A stretch of 64,000 nucleotides of DNA from Pseudorasbora parva (taxonomy: Eukaryota > Chordata > Actinopteri > Cypriniformes > Gobionidae), in assembly GCF_024679245.1 (NCBI RefSeq), contig NC_090172.1, positions 1-64,000 of the forward strand. Direction: 5' to 3'. The position numbers and the translations under genes are program-made. The number at the start of each line of letters is the position of its first letter. Within the stretch, counting starts at the first letter, position 1. Of this stretch, positions 1 to 12,246 are shown piece by piece. The notes under the pieces are model-generated. The model worked only from the letters and a program-made list of their open reading frames with translations, did not search any database and was not told the origin of the DNA.

Positions 1-460
1 CTATAACGGTATTTTAAAACTAATCTAAGGTAGGATTAGGAGGAAGGGAAGAGAGGGATATATATTTGTTCCTAGGGAAGGAGGATTAGGGGAAAGAGAG
101 TAGGAGAAGGGGAAGGGGTTGGGGGAAGGTAGGAAGGAGGGGGAGGGGAAGGGATGTAAGAGGAAGGTTAATGGAGAAGGAAAGGGAAAATAAGAACCTG
201 GAAATAGTAAGGAGAAGGGACTCATGGGAATGCGATGCTCGGCCAGGATTATCGAGCCATAACTCCTCGGGGTGTGGTTAGATTCGCTGGTGGAGAATAA
301 ATCAAGTTGTGGATTTCGTATTCCGGAGTTAGGGATAATGGTAGGGGGTGAGCAGCCTCATCAAAAACATGCGCCGGCCCGTGCACTTCTGCGTTCTTCC
401 TACTCCAAACTGGATTAACCGATGAGGTTTTTCTGGGGGAAGGCGCGGCCTTTTTCAAAA
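1..460. other. purine-rich low-complexity and unassigned sequence
   Basis: The first ~230 bases are almost pure A/G on the + strand (runs of GGAAG and GGGGAAGG). The remainder is mixed sequence. I see no gene, splice structure or recognisable repeat boundary here. Confidence 0.5.
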
Positions 461-538
461 CCTAACCCTAACCCTAACCCTAACCTAACCCTAACCCTAA
501 CCCTAACCCTAACCCTAACCCTAACCCTAACCCTAACC
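461..538 (+). repeat. telomere-type CCCTAA array
   Basis: About 13 mostly perfect CCCTAA hexamers, with two CCTAA slips. CCCTAA on the + strand is the orientation expected if the chromosome end lies to the left. The array is short and flanked on both sides by other sequence, so it is an interstitial or subtelomeric block rather than the terminal telomere. Confidence 0.9.
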
Positions 539-1309
539 TAAACCTACCCATCAGAGGGGTAATGAGTAATCACTGGGGTGTTTTTGGGAGATCTATCCCC
601 ACACCCATACTTGCCTAAACCTACCCGTCACTGACTTGATGGACTAGGGACTTGTACCTAAACCTACCCATCACAGATTGAATAGAGTAGCTTTTGGATG
701 GATTGTAGCCCTACCGGTAGCAGCCCTGCCGGCCGTAGCCCGGATGGGTCAAGGGTTGGTATTTGGGATTTGTCCTCACAACCCTTTCGGGCCTAACCTT
801 GTCTGACACAGCCCTAATGGGTGGATGACAAGGGCTTGGTATGTTCACATTCATAGCCGGAGTGTTGTTTGTGGCAGGTTGGAATGAAGGGGTTCACCCC
901 GTTAGGGAGCCTAGTGAGGTGATAGGAGAATTGAAGGATTGAGGTCAAGTATTGGACAGCCCTGCTTGTTACAGCCCTGAGGGGGGGCTGGGGCGACTGC
1001 TAACCTACAAATTGATTCTGTCGGTTCCCGGGGGATGAAGGGCGTTGGGGATTTTATTTCGGGGAGGGGCGTGGGGTTGGGTGTGGGTTCGTTGGGGGTT
1101 TAGATTAGAGTTGCGGGGGGTGTCGTGGGCCCAGCAGGCCATGCATTCCCTGGGGGGGAGGGGTTTTTGTTATTGGGACCCAAAGCCGGGTTGGCAATTC
1201 CTGAGTAAGGACAACGGTAGAGTCTAACAAGCGTCGGCCCGTGCGTGTCCTCAGACTCCCTTCCGGCCTGGCGACATGCTGGGTTGGGGGGAGCTGTTGC
1301 AATTCCAAA
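539..1309. other. subtelomeric spacer with short dispersed motif
   Basis: Non-coding. The motif CCTAAACCTACCC recurs near 536, 613 and 656, and 'cagccct' phrases recur between 700 and 970. Short open frames here have no recognisable protein similarity. Confidence 0.4.
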
Positions 1310-1447
1310 AAACCTAACCCTAACCCTAACCCTAACCCTAACCCTAACCCTAACCCCTAACCCTAACCCTAACCGCTCTGTGTATTTTCCTTCACCTAAC
1401 CCTAACCCCTAACCCCTAACCCTAACAAAAACCTAACCCTAACCCTC
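1310..1447 (+). repeat. telomere-type CCCTAA arrays, second block
   Basis: Two CCCTAA runs (about 1310-1373 and 1396-1447) separated by ~22 bases, including CCCCTAA variants. Same orientation as the array at 461. A further degenerate CCCTAA-like remnant lies at about 1877-1903. Confidence 0.85.
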
Positions 1448-2019
1448 TTACCTGGTGTCCAGACGGGTCAACCCTCGACTCCGCACCCCGCGTGGATCCA
1501 GTCCAGCCTGGCGTACCCCTCGTGGACATAGCCCTGGACTCCTGCAAAAAACAGAAAAAAATGATGAGCGATTATATAAAACATAGTGTGGGTCAAATAA
1601 CATAAATGGTTAATATAGTAAATAAATAAATAAATAAACTGATGTGATGATACATACTTACCCCTTATCTGGCTTATACAATTTTAGTAAAAAAAAAAAA
1701 AAAGAATGAAATTCATTATGAAATATGCTTTAAAAATTAAATATAATGGCACTAGCAGGACACGGTAACGTGTTGGCTGTCTTTGGACCTGGGCTGCCAT
1801 TAGTGGTCAGTAGAAGACTGGACCGTGCACAACCATTTCGGGGACCTTAGTGTCCCTGATCTTGGATTTTTCATTCCCCTAACCCAACCCTAAACCCTAA
1901 CCGCCGGCCAAAATAAATAAATTAAATAAACCATTTACAAATTTATATTTATTTTCAGAACAAATGCTTAGATACAATTACACATGCATAAATCAACAGC
2001 ATAAAAAAAATGCAGTAGC
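1448..2019. other. spacer, no gene seen
   Basis: A/T-rich sequence with a short (AAAT)n run near 1619-1638, a poly-A stretch near 1690 and a telomere-like remnant near 1877. Nothing coding is supported. Confidence 0.4.
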
Positions 2020-3895
2020 TAGACAGCATATGATGGTGGTGTGTAAGATGACTCTGGTGATGAGGAAGATGAAGAGAGTAAAGGCAGAGCAGAACACATA
2101 GTGGTGGAAGTTGGAAAAGAAAGAGTGCTGTGTGGTTTTCAGGAAGGAGTTGAGACATGCTTTAGGTGGTCAAGAAGGGCTTCCAGATGACTGGACTACT
2201 ACAGCCAAAGTGATCAGGGAGACGGGTAGAAAAGTGCTAGGTGTCATCTGGAAGGAGGAAAGAAGACAAGGAGACTTGGTGGTGGAATGAGGAAGTCCAG
2301 GAGAGTATCCAGAGGAAGAGGTCGGCTTGGAAGAAGTGGGACAGTGAGAGGACGGAGGAAAGTAGACAGGAATATAGGGCGATGCAGCGTGAGGTTAAGA
2401 AAGAGGTGGCAAAGGCCAAATAGAAAGCTTATGGGGACATGTATGCAAGGTTAGATAGTAAAGAAGGTGAGAGCGATGTGTATCGGTTGGCGAGGCAGAG
2501 GTATAGAGATGGAAAGGATCTGTAGCAGGTTAGAGTGTTTAAAGATTGAGATGGAAACGTGTTGACAGGTGACAGGAGGGTGAGGGAAAGATGGAAGGAG
2601 TACTTTGAGGAACTGATGAATGAGAAAAATGACAGAGAGATGAGTTGTAAAGGCAAATATTGTTGACCAGGAAATATAAAGTATTAGCAAAGGTGAAGTT
2701 AGGAGAGCTTTGAAAAGGATAAAGAGAGCAAGGCTAAGGGGAGAAGTGGACATTTGTGAGCAGCAGTATGGTTTCATGCCAAGAAAGAGCACTACAGATG
2801 CATTATTTGCTTTGAGAACGTTAATGGAGAAGTACAGAGAGGGTCAGAAAGAGCTCCATTGTGTCTTTGTAGATTTAGAGAAAGCATATGACAGTGCCAA
2901 GAGAGGAGCTGTGGTATTGTATGAAGAGGTCTGGAGTGGCGGAGAAGTATGTTAGAGTGGTGCAGGATATGTATGAGAGCAGTATGAAAGTGGTAAGATG
3001 TGCCGTAGGTGAGACAGAGGACATCACGATGAAGGTGGGACTGCATCAAGAATCGGCTCTGAGCCCCTTCTTGTTTGCGGTGGTGATGGACAGGCTGACA
3101 GATGAGGTCAGACAGGAATCTGCATGGACTATGATGTTTGTGGATGACATTGTGATCTGTAGTGAGAGCAGGGAGCAGGTGGAGGAAAGTCTAGAGAGGT
3201 GGAGGTTTGCTCTGGAGAGCAGAGGAATGAAGGTTATTCACAGCAAGACAGAATACATGTGTGTGAATGAGAGAGAAACAAGTGGAACAGTGAGGTTTCA
3301 GGGAAAAGAGGTAAAGAAGGTGCAGGGTTTTAAGTACTTAGGGTCAACAGTCCAGAGCAATGGGGAGTGTGGAAAAGAGGTGAAGAAGCCTGTGCAGGCA
3401 GGTTGGAATGGGTGGAGAAAAGTGTCAGGTCTGTTGTGTGATATAAGAGTACCAGCAAGAATGAAAGGTGTACTGATACTGAAAGATGTAGTGAGACCAG
3501 CGATGTTGTATGGTTTGGAGACAGTTGCACTGAGGAAAAGCTAGAAGTAGCAGAGCTGAACATGCTGAGGTTCTCTTTGGGAGTGATGAGAATGGATAGG
3601 ATCAGGAATGAGTACATCAGAGGGACAGCAGATGTGAGATGTTTTGGAGACAACGTTAGAGAGGCCAGGCTGAGATGGTTTGGACATGTTGATAGGAGGG
3701 AGAGTGAATATATTGGTAAAAGGATGCTGAGGTTAGAGCTGACAGGTAGGAGGTCGAGAAGAAGACCAAAGAGGAGTTTGATGGATACAGTGAAGGAGGA
3801 CATGAAGGTAGTCAGTCTGAGAGAAGAGGATAGGACTAGATGGAGGCAGGTGAGTCGCTGTGGCGACCCCTGAAGGGAACAGCTGAAAGAAGAGC
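2020..3895 (+). mobile_element. decayed non-LTR retrotransposon, RTE-like
   Basis: Frame-hopping fragments of one LINE reading frame: a basic segment (KETWWWNEEVQESI, 2241-2423), the palm start of the reverse transcriptase (QQYGFMPRKSTTDA, then VFVDLEKAYD, 2710-2955), the core (LHQESALSPFLF and the catalytic FVDD, 2888-3544) and the C-terminal block (LRWFGHVDRRES ending at CGDP, 3562-3873). Around 2725 the frame jumps from the linker straight to RARLRGEVDICEQQ; compared with the family as I know it, part of the RT N-terminus is deleted. Several frameshifts and stops make it non-functional. The ending CGDP followed by 'tgaagggaacagctgaaagaag' is typical of a fish family I place in the RTE clade by memory, so the clade is less certain than the identity as a LINE. 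Confidence 0.85.
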
Positions 3896-4372
3896 ATATC
3901 CTCACTAACTAAAACAAAAACAGATAAAGGTGCACAAACACAAGTAGATAATAGTTGCATAAATGTATAGAAAAGAGCCTTATTAGGTAAATTAAACCAC
4001 TTTGAAGCCATTTTTAGAAGCACCATGCAACCATCCCTAAAGCTTTAGTACACACATAGATAAATACATCTGCTCCCCAATTCTCCCTGAGTGCGGGATA
4101 CCCCTATATATTGAAGCTGAAGTGGCGTTGGATATGCAGCAGCAGATGAATGACTACACCCGTTTCTGCTGTTATAGCAGAATAACTCACATTGGTTAAC
4201 CAGAGGCGGCATTGAAGGATGGCCAAACTCTCCACCATACAGCTGGTGGCGAACATTGCTCAACAAGTAAAGAAACAATTTGCACATAGGAGTTCAATTT
4301 GTTGACCACTAAAAAGTTCTTCACATTTCCAGAAGGTCAAAGCAAATAAATTAAGTTCCCAAATAACACAAC
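3896..4372. other. spacer, no gene seen
   Basis: Mixed sequence downstream of the LINE. An 80-codon open frame on the minus strand (4045-4287) shows no recognisable family and has no supporting gene context. Confidence 0.4.
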
Positions 4373-4980
4373 TGGCCATTTTAATCAAGGAATTATTATT
4401 TTTTATTAAATATTAAAACAATTTTAAATATTAAAACCGACCAAGTAAAACATCAGGTACAAATACAAATGGGCAAAAAGCCATAGAAAATAACAAAGCA
4501 GAAATAAGAGTCACAATACAAAAAAAGGCATTAAAAACAAAAATACAAATGCATACACAATGCAGTCAGAGAGAAAGAAAAATGCATAAAAAGGGAAATA
4601 AATAAATAACAAGACCAGTAAGTTTATACAGTAGCTTAAAGCAAAGGTTTAACAGTAAAAATAGGAAGGGGCTTTAAAATAGTAAAGTCAATCAAAACAG
4701 GATCAAGAAAATAAAAATATAGCATATTTGCTCAAATGCAAGGAGTAAAGGACAAATCAAATTACAAATGCGTTTTAAAAAAAAAAGTCTTGGAAATGGG
4801 AATATATATTGGCAGACCAAAAAAAAAACTATAAAATCAGAAAATACAACAACAAGAAACAAATCTTTAATGGATACCAGAGGTGAAACCAAACACAAAA
4901 AGCAACCCTTTCATAGGGACGGTGTTAAGACAAATTAATTAATGCAGTCAAAGATATGTTTTTAAAGCTGTATGGGAAGC
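4373..4980 (+). repeat. direct duplicate, copy 1 (holds the empty site)
   Basis: An A-rich ~0.6-kb block beginning 'ggccattttaa' and ending 'agctgtatgggaag', repeated in the same order at 5280-6424. At 4441-4455 it reads CCAAGTAAAACATCA without interruption, which is the empty site for the MITE in copy 2. No coding content. The ~300 bases between the copies (4981-5279) hold nothing I recognise. Confidence 0.75.
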
Positions 4981-5279
4981 AACACTGGCATGTTTGTACA
5001 GACTCCCTCGCAACAGTTATGCTGGAACAAGTGTGCTGAGGTGGGGAGTGTGGTTCTGAACACCAGTGTCATGGCATTAATTAATTCTGCTAATAACTGA
5101 GCCAGTCAAATAACATCAGGTGTGATTTTGGTAGATTGAAGAACAGACTGCTATGTTCAAGAATCATCTTCAGTATTTAATGGCACTAGCTAGAAAGCCA
5201 GCCATTAAGACATTTAAACTTCACAGATGTAATGAGTGCCAAGGGGTAGAGTGATGAGAATGGACTAACCCTAGATAGA

Positions 5280-6424
5280 TGGCCATTTTAAGCAAGGAAT
5301 TAATTTTTTCTGCATTTCTTAGTTTCTTTTATATTTATAAATATTAAAACACACCAAGTAATGGGTCCTGCACACTGTGCGATTTTTCAAAATCCTTTGC
5401 GAATGTCCCTTGTCAGACTGTACGAACATGATCGCCATGTCACACTGTAAGATCTCAGTTGACATTAATGTCAGACTGCACGATAGTGAATGCGCGCTAA
5501 AAACGGACGTGCGCAAGAAAACTCACCCGGAGTTTTATATCATCAATGAATGGTGCGTTCGGTGATGGTGAGCTGCATTACACGCGGGACTGAAATGGAG
5601 GCTACAAAGAAATCTCTATCTCTCGTTTTGGTCATAGTTTGTCTTGAAAAACGGAGATATTTGACTGTCGTCGTAGGAGAAGTCACACTGCAGGATTGTG
5701 TGCCAAATCTTCTGACACTGCCAGAATTTCGTCTGAGGTAAAATTTGATCGCAGCGCTCATTAATCGGCTGCCGGTGAACATGTCAAACTAACGACCAAA
5801 GGCGTCAGATTTTAGCCTAGGATCACAGGAATCTTTTAGGATTTGCTAAATTTGTCCCAGACGGCCAAATCGTGGCCAAAATCGCACAGTGTGCACCCGG
5901 CTTAAAACATCAGGCACATACAAATGGGCAAAGCCATAGAAAAGAAAGCAAAAATAAAAGCGCACAATACAAAAGGCATTAAAAACAAAAATACATACAA
6001 TAGGCAGTCAGAGAGAAAGAAATGTGCATAAATCGTTCATAAATAAAAAATAAAAAAGGAAACACCACAAAATACAGCAAAGACCAGGGGCTTTACAATA
6101 GTAAAGTCAATGGAGACAGGATCATAAAAATACTTTTTTTTTTTAAAAAAAAGCACATTTTCTAATAAATGAAAGGCGCATAAATAAAAAGACATTAAAT
6201 AAGATTACAAAGTGTAAAAAACGTAGTGAATATGGAAAAAAAATATTGTCAGACAAAAAGTGCTGGAGATTAAAGAAACAAAACAGAAAACACAAAAACA
6301 ACAAAGTCAAACCAGTCTTAAATGGATACCAGAGGTGAAAAACACAAAAAGAAACCTTTTCATAGGGATGGTGTTAAGACAAATTAATGCAGTCAAAGAT
6401 GTTTTTTTTAAGCTGTATGGGAAG
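5280..6424 (+). repeat. direct duplicate, copy 2 (interrupted by MITE)
   Basis: Same order of diverged blocks as 4373-4980 ('ggccatttta' start, 'aaatgggcaaa', 'ggcagtcagagagaaag', 'agctgtatgggaag' end), enlarged by the 541-bp insertion at 5362-5902. The two copies could be a tandem duplication or two copies of an unrecognised A-rich repeat. Confidence 0.75.
5362..5902. mobile_element. PIF/Harbinger-like MITE, 541 bp, TSD TAA
   Basis: Flanked by TAA at 5359-5361 and 5903-5905. The termini carry inverted GCACACTGTGCGATTTT (17 bp identical, preceded by diverged outer bases). The paralogous block at 4441-4455 has a single TAA at the same place, so the insertion and its 3-bp target duplication are proven internally. 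A 3-bp TWA duplication is characteristic of PIF/Harbinger elements. No transposase is encoded; the short open frames inside are not convincing. Confidence 0.8.
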
Positions 6425-7348
6425 ATTTTACACAAATTGCCAAAATAGCTTACAATTTACCTTTTGGGGAACCAACTCCGTTATTAATTCCTCTCCCTCA
6501 CGTCATTCCAAACCCACAAGCTAAATAAAGCTCAGGCAAAAAAAAATGCACAAAGTGTAACGGATATCCACTGGAGGCGAGTTTCAGAACCCAAGTGCAG
6601 TCTAATTTTAAATATGAACATAAACAAAACAAAGGAAATCAAGAACTTGATTTGAACCATGAACAGACACTCACCAACAGCAGGTCACCTCTAACAACAC
6701 TAGACCAGGACTTAGAGAGGGCTTAAATACACAAGGACTAATGACTAAACCAGACACACCTGTGAACAATGAACAAAACAATGAACCAATAAGAACACAG
6801 AGCACAAGAGCTAGAGAAGCACATGACATGATCACATGAGGGCATGGGAACCACATGACAAACCAGGAAACATGACTGAGATCAACTTCAAAATAAAAGA
6901 CATGAAACGAACAGGAAACATGACAAAGAACATTGCAGCTTTGTCAAGTCAATGGGGACAAAGAACATTGGCTAATAACAGGCAAAATGTGTAAATATGA
7001 ACAACAAGAAATAAAACTACAAGCAGGACAAAAAATTGGGATTAACAAAAAAAAGTGTAATTTTGGTATTTGTTAAATTTTTTGGTTTGTCTAAGATGAG
7101 TCTGAGAAAGGAATATAAGAGATGAAGACATGAATCCAAAAGCAAACACTTATATGAGTGTGATGTCACAGGCCTTATAATACTCCAGGGAGAAAATGCA
7201 GATGACCTGATCAAGAAAAACCTTGCCAGTTTTATCTTCAGAAATGTCAGCATATTCCACATCAGATACAAGCCGTTGAACTGCCTGTGTTGGTTATTAA
7301 AAAGGGTTCAGGATAGCGATCAATATCTGAGCAGCATTAAAAGCTACT
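6425..7348. other. repeat-like spacer, no gene seen
   Basis: The stretch 6550-6990 has the 'aaccaggaaacatgac' style phrases common in fish dispersed repeats, but I could not define ends. The rest is A/T-rich. No exon structure is supported. Confidence 0.35.
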
Positions 7349-7395
7349 CAGGGTGTCACGATATACCGGCATTGGCCATAACCGTGATATTCAAA
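7349..7395 (+). repeat. dispersed-element end, ATATACCGG motif (copy 1)
   Basis: The phrase GGGTGTCACGATATACCGG followed by 'ataaccgtgatatt' recurs in diverged form and the same orientation at 13171-13215. Two related ends imply a dispersed repeat family, but the partner ends were not found. Confidence 0.5.
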
Positions 7396-7599
7396 GCACG
7401 AAATATGGACATTGTGTTAATTTCGAAATGGAAAAGACATTTCGATTTTGCACTTATTTCTTCTATTAATAACTTGATTTCGGGAGCTATTTACAAGTGC
7501 ACTTTAACCAGGGCAGTTTGAAGCGCGCTGTAGGCAATTGTCAGCCGTTATCAAATAATAATTGTAGGCTTTTAGCACAGGTAGTGAGTGATAGTTTGG

Positions 7600-8435
7600 T
7601 GTCGATTTGAGTCATTGGCAGCCTGTTGTGCTGATTAATCATTGGGATAATTATAAAAGCGTCCACACCTGTTCTCACTCAAGTAGTGATCAGTGTGTAT
7701 TTAATAAGCGTGTCAGCACTGTCGCGGTAGCGTCAGCGGGAGCGTTCAGCCCTCGTGTTCAGCCGCCTCGTGTGAAGACCGACGAGTGTAAAGACATCTT
7801 TTTCGACTCGACCTACGATCGACTCCACCGTAGAACGAACACCGAGAACGGCCTTAAGTATTTATTTCTCTATCCTCTTTTTCCTTCTCTCTTTTCTCAC
7901 AATGTGCTTTCAAAACATACCCACTATTGCTAACCCTCGCTCCACTATCAGACGCAGACGGCAGCGAAACACTGCTAATCTGCATCCTATTCCTTCCTCT
8001 ACTAATATTCCTCCCTCCTTTTCTCTGGGTCTATGGAATTGTCAGTCAGCTGTAAACAAAGCTGACTTCATTCCAGCCTTTGCCACTCATTCCAATCTGA
8101 ATATATTGGCCTTGACTGACACCTGGATCCATCCAGAAGACTCAGCAACTCCTGCTGCTCTCTCTAACAATTTCTCTTTCTCACACACCCCTCGCCCCAC
8201 TGGCAGGGACTCCTCACAGGGACTCCTCTCCACTGGTTTGAGTCCTATCTCACAGGTAGGTCTTTTAAAGTTGCCTGGAGAGGAGAGATATCCAAAACAC
8301 ATCAACTGACCAGAGGGGTCCCTCAGGGCTCAGTGCTTGGACCTCTCCTCTTCTCCATTTACACTACATCACTGGGACCCATCATTCAGGCACATGGCCT
8401 CTCATATCATTGCTATGCTGATTGATTGATTTTTT
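7600..8435 (+). mobile_element. internally deleted L2-type LINE
   Basis: Frame 7902-8220 encodes the start of an APE-type endonuclease (LGLWNCQSAVNKADFIPAF, then LALTDTWIHPED). From 8234, in another frame, it jumps directly to the reverse transcriptase core (WFESYLTGRSF, then TRGVPQGSVLGPLLFSIY) and stops at HCYAD with a TGA where the second catalytic Asp would follow. The rest of the endonuclease and most of the RT are therefore missing, joined near 8210-8233. The upstream part (7600-7900) is probably its 5' leader. Motifs fit the L2/CR1 group. Confidence 0.85.
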
Positions 8436-8868
8436 TGTAGAACTATTACTAGTGTCAAAGCACAACATATGGAACTAGACAAAAGAGAACTGGAGCGCTG
8501 CTGGAATCCCTTGCACCCTCTGGTGCTCTTGGAAGGGTTTAATGTTACTATGCCCATAACATTTTTCTTCTGTTGTTTTAGAACTATCTTGACAATAAAT
8601 TCAGAAGTAAGATGGGTAACTAGCCTATTCACATTTATTGACTTTAGGGACATAATTGTATGGAGTACACAAGATGTTTGTATTGGTGTCACTCCTATTT
8701 TTTCCACTTGGAGATCTCTTATTTTACCTTGTTTTTGTATGGTTTAACTTTTGGCATTAGCCCTTATCTGAACTATTGCCTCTAGTGGCCAAAAGTTTTT
8801 GCTGCAAGTGCCAGAGTGTCACACCTGAAACCAATGCAACTATAAGTAGTGCTTGATCCTGTCTGTAG
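8436..8868. other. spacer, no gene seen
   Basis: Unassigned sequence between the truncated LINE and the long-TIR element. The 92- and 101-codon open frames overlap each other on opposite strands and match nothing I know. Confidence 0.35.
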
Positions 8869-10349
8869 CTGTGTCCCAATTCAAGGGCTGCGTCCTCTGA
8901 AGGCTGTGTCCTTCGAAGTGCGCGGCCGACGCGGCCTTCAAAGGACGCACCGAGACTTGTTTACAGTGGAAGGTATAGCGGATTGCGTCACCGCGGCGCG
9001 ACGAAGGCTGTCCCAATTCAAAGGTCCTTCGAAGGCTCCTTCAAAACAACGCCTGCAAATGCGTCCTTCTTTTCCCCTGAAACGAAGGATACTCGGATAG
9101 ATGCTTCGCAGCCTTGCCAACCCCAGAATTCATTGCGCGCCGCGACGTCAGATTTTTTTTTTAAAGAAAGCCAGATTACACATAAATGTTACGTAAGCAT
9201 TGGGATTCAATTTACTCTAGTAGCCTTATCTAATGATAAATAAATACAAAATGCAATAAATATTCAAATGTCGACTAATATGTAACCAACATGCGAGTTT
9301 ATATAGTTTATACTCTTTATTATGTACATAAATGGACGGAAGTGAACATCTTTAGTTGTTTTGTTGTTAGGCAGTTCAGTTTGTTACTGCTACTCTTCAA
9401 TGGCAGCTGTCACAGTTGCTAAACATTACAAATGCTGCAACAAAATATATTTTTGTTATATATATTTATACATATAACAAATAATAATTGTTATTAAATT
9501 ATAAATAAATAATAAATAATATAATATATTTAACCCTACTCTGTATTTGAGTTTAAACTTTATCTCAGAGGCAAATATTGTATGAAAAACTGACTTTTTA
9601 TACATGGATATTAGATTTTGATATTGTTTAAAACATATGAACATTATAGAATCCAAAAATAAAATACACTAAAATATGTCTCAAGATCCGGGATAGGAAC
9701 CATTGGTCCTGGAGGGCCGCTGTCCTGCAGAGTTCAGCTCATAGAACAGTTATGCATGTTAAAATATGTTATGGTTTGATTTTGAGGATGTAAGTTAATT
9801 TAATTTATTCATCACTCTTTCTGAAAACATCTTAGCGGCATGGCAGCAGTCGACTGAGTCAGCACTGCGAACCTGTTGGACAGGTGGAAATATGCGCTGA
9901 TCCCAGATGATGTCCCGCTGACAGAGGCTATACCAGGGTCTCTGTTGTGCAGCCCATCCAGGGTCTCCACCCAGCTCATTAAAAGTCTTCATAAAACCCT
10001 TTCTTCATTATTTTTTATGTACAGTTCATTTAACATTTTATTTAGTTTTTCCCATCTTAAACGTAACTTATCTTGTAAATACTTGTAAACAAGTACTGTA
10101 AATATTTTTTTTAGAACAATTTATTGTTTCATTTACAAATTAATTGACATGACAAAAATAAATGTAGCCAACAGAATAATTGATTTCATTTACAAAACTT
10201 GCATGACAAATATGTAAACAATTTATTGGTTTCATTAAAAAAAGTAATTTGCATTACAAAAATAAACAATGCAGAGAAATAACTTTTTATTTACAAATAA
10301 AAGCTGAAGTCGCTCTGAAATAGGCCTAGCGACGCCCATGGTCCTCAGG

Positions 10350-11325
10350 GGTGAAGGCCATGAGGACAGGGGGGTTAGAATGCCTGTCCCAAACACCTCA
10401 TTCATGAGGACAGGGGGGTTAGAATGCCTGTCCAAACACCTCATCCATGAGGACAGGGGGGTTAGAATGCCTGTCCAAACACCTCATTCATGAGGACAGG
10501 GGGGTTAGAATGCCTGTCCCAAACACCTCATTCATGAGGACAGGGGGGTTAGAATGCCTGTCCAAACACCTCATCCATGAGGACAGGGGGATTAGAATGC
10601 CTGTCCAAACACCTCATTCATGAGGACAGGGGGGTTAGAATGCCTGTCCCAAACACCTCATTCATGAGGACAGGGGGGTTAGAATGCCTGTCCAAACACC
10701 TCATTCATGAGGACAGGGGGGTTAGAATGCCTGTCCCAAACACCTCATTCATGAGGACAGGGGGGTTAGAATGCCTGTCCCAAACACCTCATTCATGAGG
10801 ACAGGGGGGTTAGAATGCCTGTCCCAAACACCTCATTCATGAGGACAGGGGGGTTAGAATGCCTGTCCCAAACACCTCATCCATGAGGACAGGGGGGTTA
10901 GAATGCCTGTCCAAACACCTCATTCATGAGGACAGGGGGGTTAGAATGCCTGTCCAAACACCTCATTCATGAGGACAGGGGGGTTAGAATGCCTGTCCAA
11001 ACACCTCATTCATGAGGACAGGGGGGTTAGAATGCCTGTCCAAACACCTCATCCATGAGGACAGGGGGGTTAGAATGCCTGTCCAAACACCTCATTCATG
11101 AGGACAGGGGGGTTAGAATGCCTGTCCCAACACCTCATTCATGAGGACAGGAGGGTTAGAATGCCTGTCCAAACACCTCATTCATGAGGACAGGGGGGTT
11201 AGAATGCCTGTCCAAACACCTCATTCATGAGGACAGGGGGGTTAGAATGCCTGTCCCAACACCTCATTCATGAGGACAGGAGGGTTAGAATGCCTGTCCA
11301 AACACCTCATCCATGAGGACAAACC
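10350..11325 (+). repeat. 43/44-bp minisatellite, ~22 units
   Basis: Each unit runs GGACAGG...GAATGCCTGTCC then AAACACCTCATTCATGAGG. Each unit contains two inverted pairs: GGACAGG/CCTGTCC and CCTCAT/ATGAGG. Variants are ATTCATG versus ATCCATG and TCCCAAAC (44 bp) versus TCCAAAC (43 bp). It forms the core of the long-TIR element. Open frames across it are a by-product of the repeat. Confidence 0.95.
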
Positions 11326-12024
11326 ATGGCCAAGTTTTCCACTCCATCACCTGTCCCAGGACACTTGCAATCCTAATGCAGAGAAAATAAACATTCCTGT
11401 TAAAAACAACAAACACAACAGCAATACATGTCAGCAAAGATGTGTCTATTAACTTGCATACATGTATTTTTTTAATTTTTTTTGTATACCTGCAAGGCAG
11501 GGGTGGAATTTTAAATATATGATGCAGCTATACATTTTGTATGTATTATACATGTATACAAAATACTCCAGAAATCATATTTCTAGATACTCAAATTTGG
11601 TTAATAATTTGTAGACACAGCTTTTATGAGACTATTGTTATCGACTGGATAAGGAGGGGTATAAGTAAGGGATAATGTACACCCAGCCTGTTGTTATCGC
11701 AGAATAAACCTTGACAGAGTGATCAGTGTCAATCCACACTGGCCGAGTTTTTCGGCCGGGTAAATAAATAATAATTTGCTGCCCTTATTTTAATAAAGCT
11801 GTCTGCTATAACTGCTCCATAAAACAAAACAAACCTAAGGATGGTGGTAACGCAGGCGTCAAGTTCACGTTAAGAAATAAAGACCCCAGGTTTTTAACAC
11901 GTTTCATTGGTTATTTGAGTAAATTAAAACACAATACTTACATTTATATTTGTATTCCTCTGCCGTGGGATGGGCTAGGCTGCGAAGAATCCGTTCTATC
12001 CTTCGCGTTCCGGGGAAGAAAGGG

Positions 12025-12246
12025 TTGCCAAGTCTCTGCAACAAAACTAACCCAAAACTCCCAATGCAGTTTTCTCCATTGAGCGGCCAAATTCTCCCCT
12101 GAATTTGTGCGTTTGGGGATGGTGGAGCGCCGAAATCGTACTTACAGGGTTGAAAATCAACCCGTGGAAATATTTTTTTACCCGCAACAACAACATAAAA
12201 GTAGCCCAATTCGGCGTGAAAACCGTGGACTTGGCAACACTGACGG
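12025..12246. mobile_element. small MITE nested in the right TIR
   Basis: An extra ~220 bp splits the right terminal repeat relative to the left one. Its ends are inverted: GTTGCCAAGTC at the left and GACTTGGCAAC at the right. CAGTGTTGCCAA-type ends are common in fish hAT MITEs, but the target duplication could not be fixed. Confidence 0.55.

Noticed and set aside
461..540. Terminal telomere
   Set aside because: The array is only ~80 bp and is flanked by non-telomeric DNA on the distal side within the window.
1045..1308. 60- and 67-codon frames near the telomeric arrays
   Set aside because: Overlapping on opposite strands in GC-rich subtelomeric DNA; no similarity or gene structure.
10350..11325. 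Possible CRISPR-like array of 43/44-bp repeats
   Set aside because: Units are directly contiguous with no spacers and the context is a vertebrate genome.
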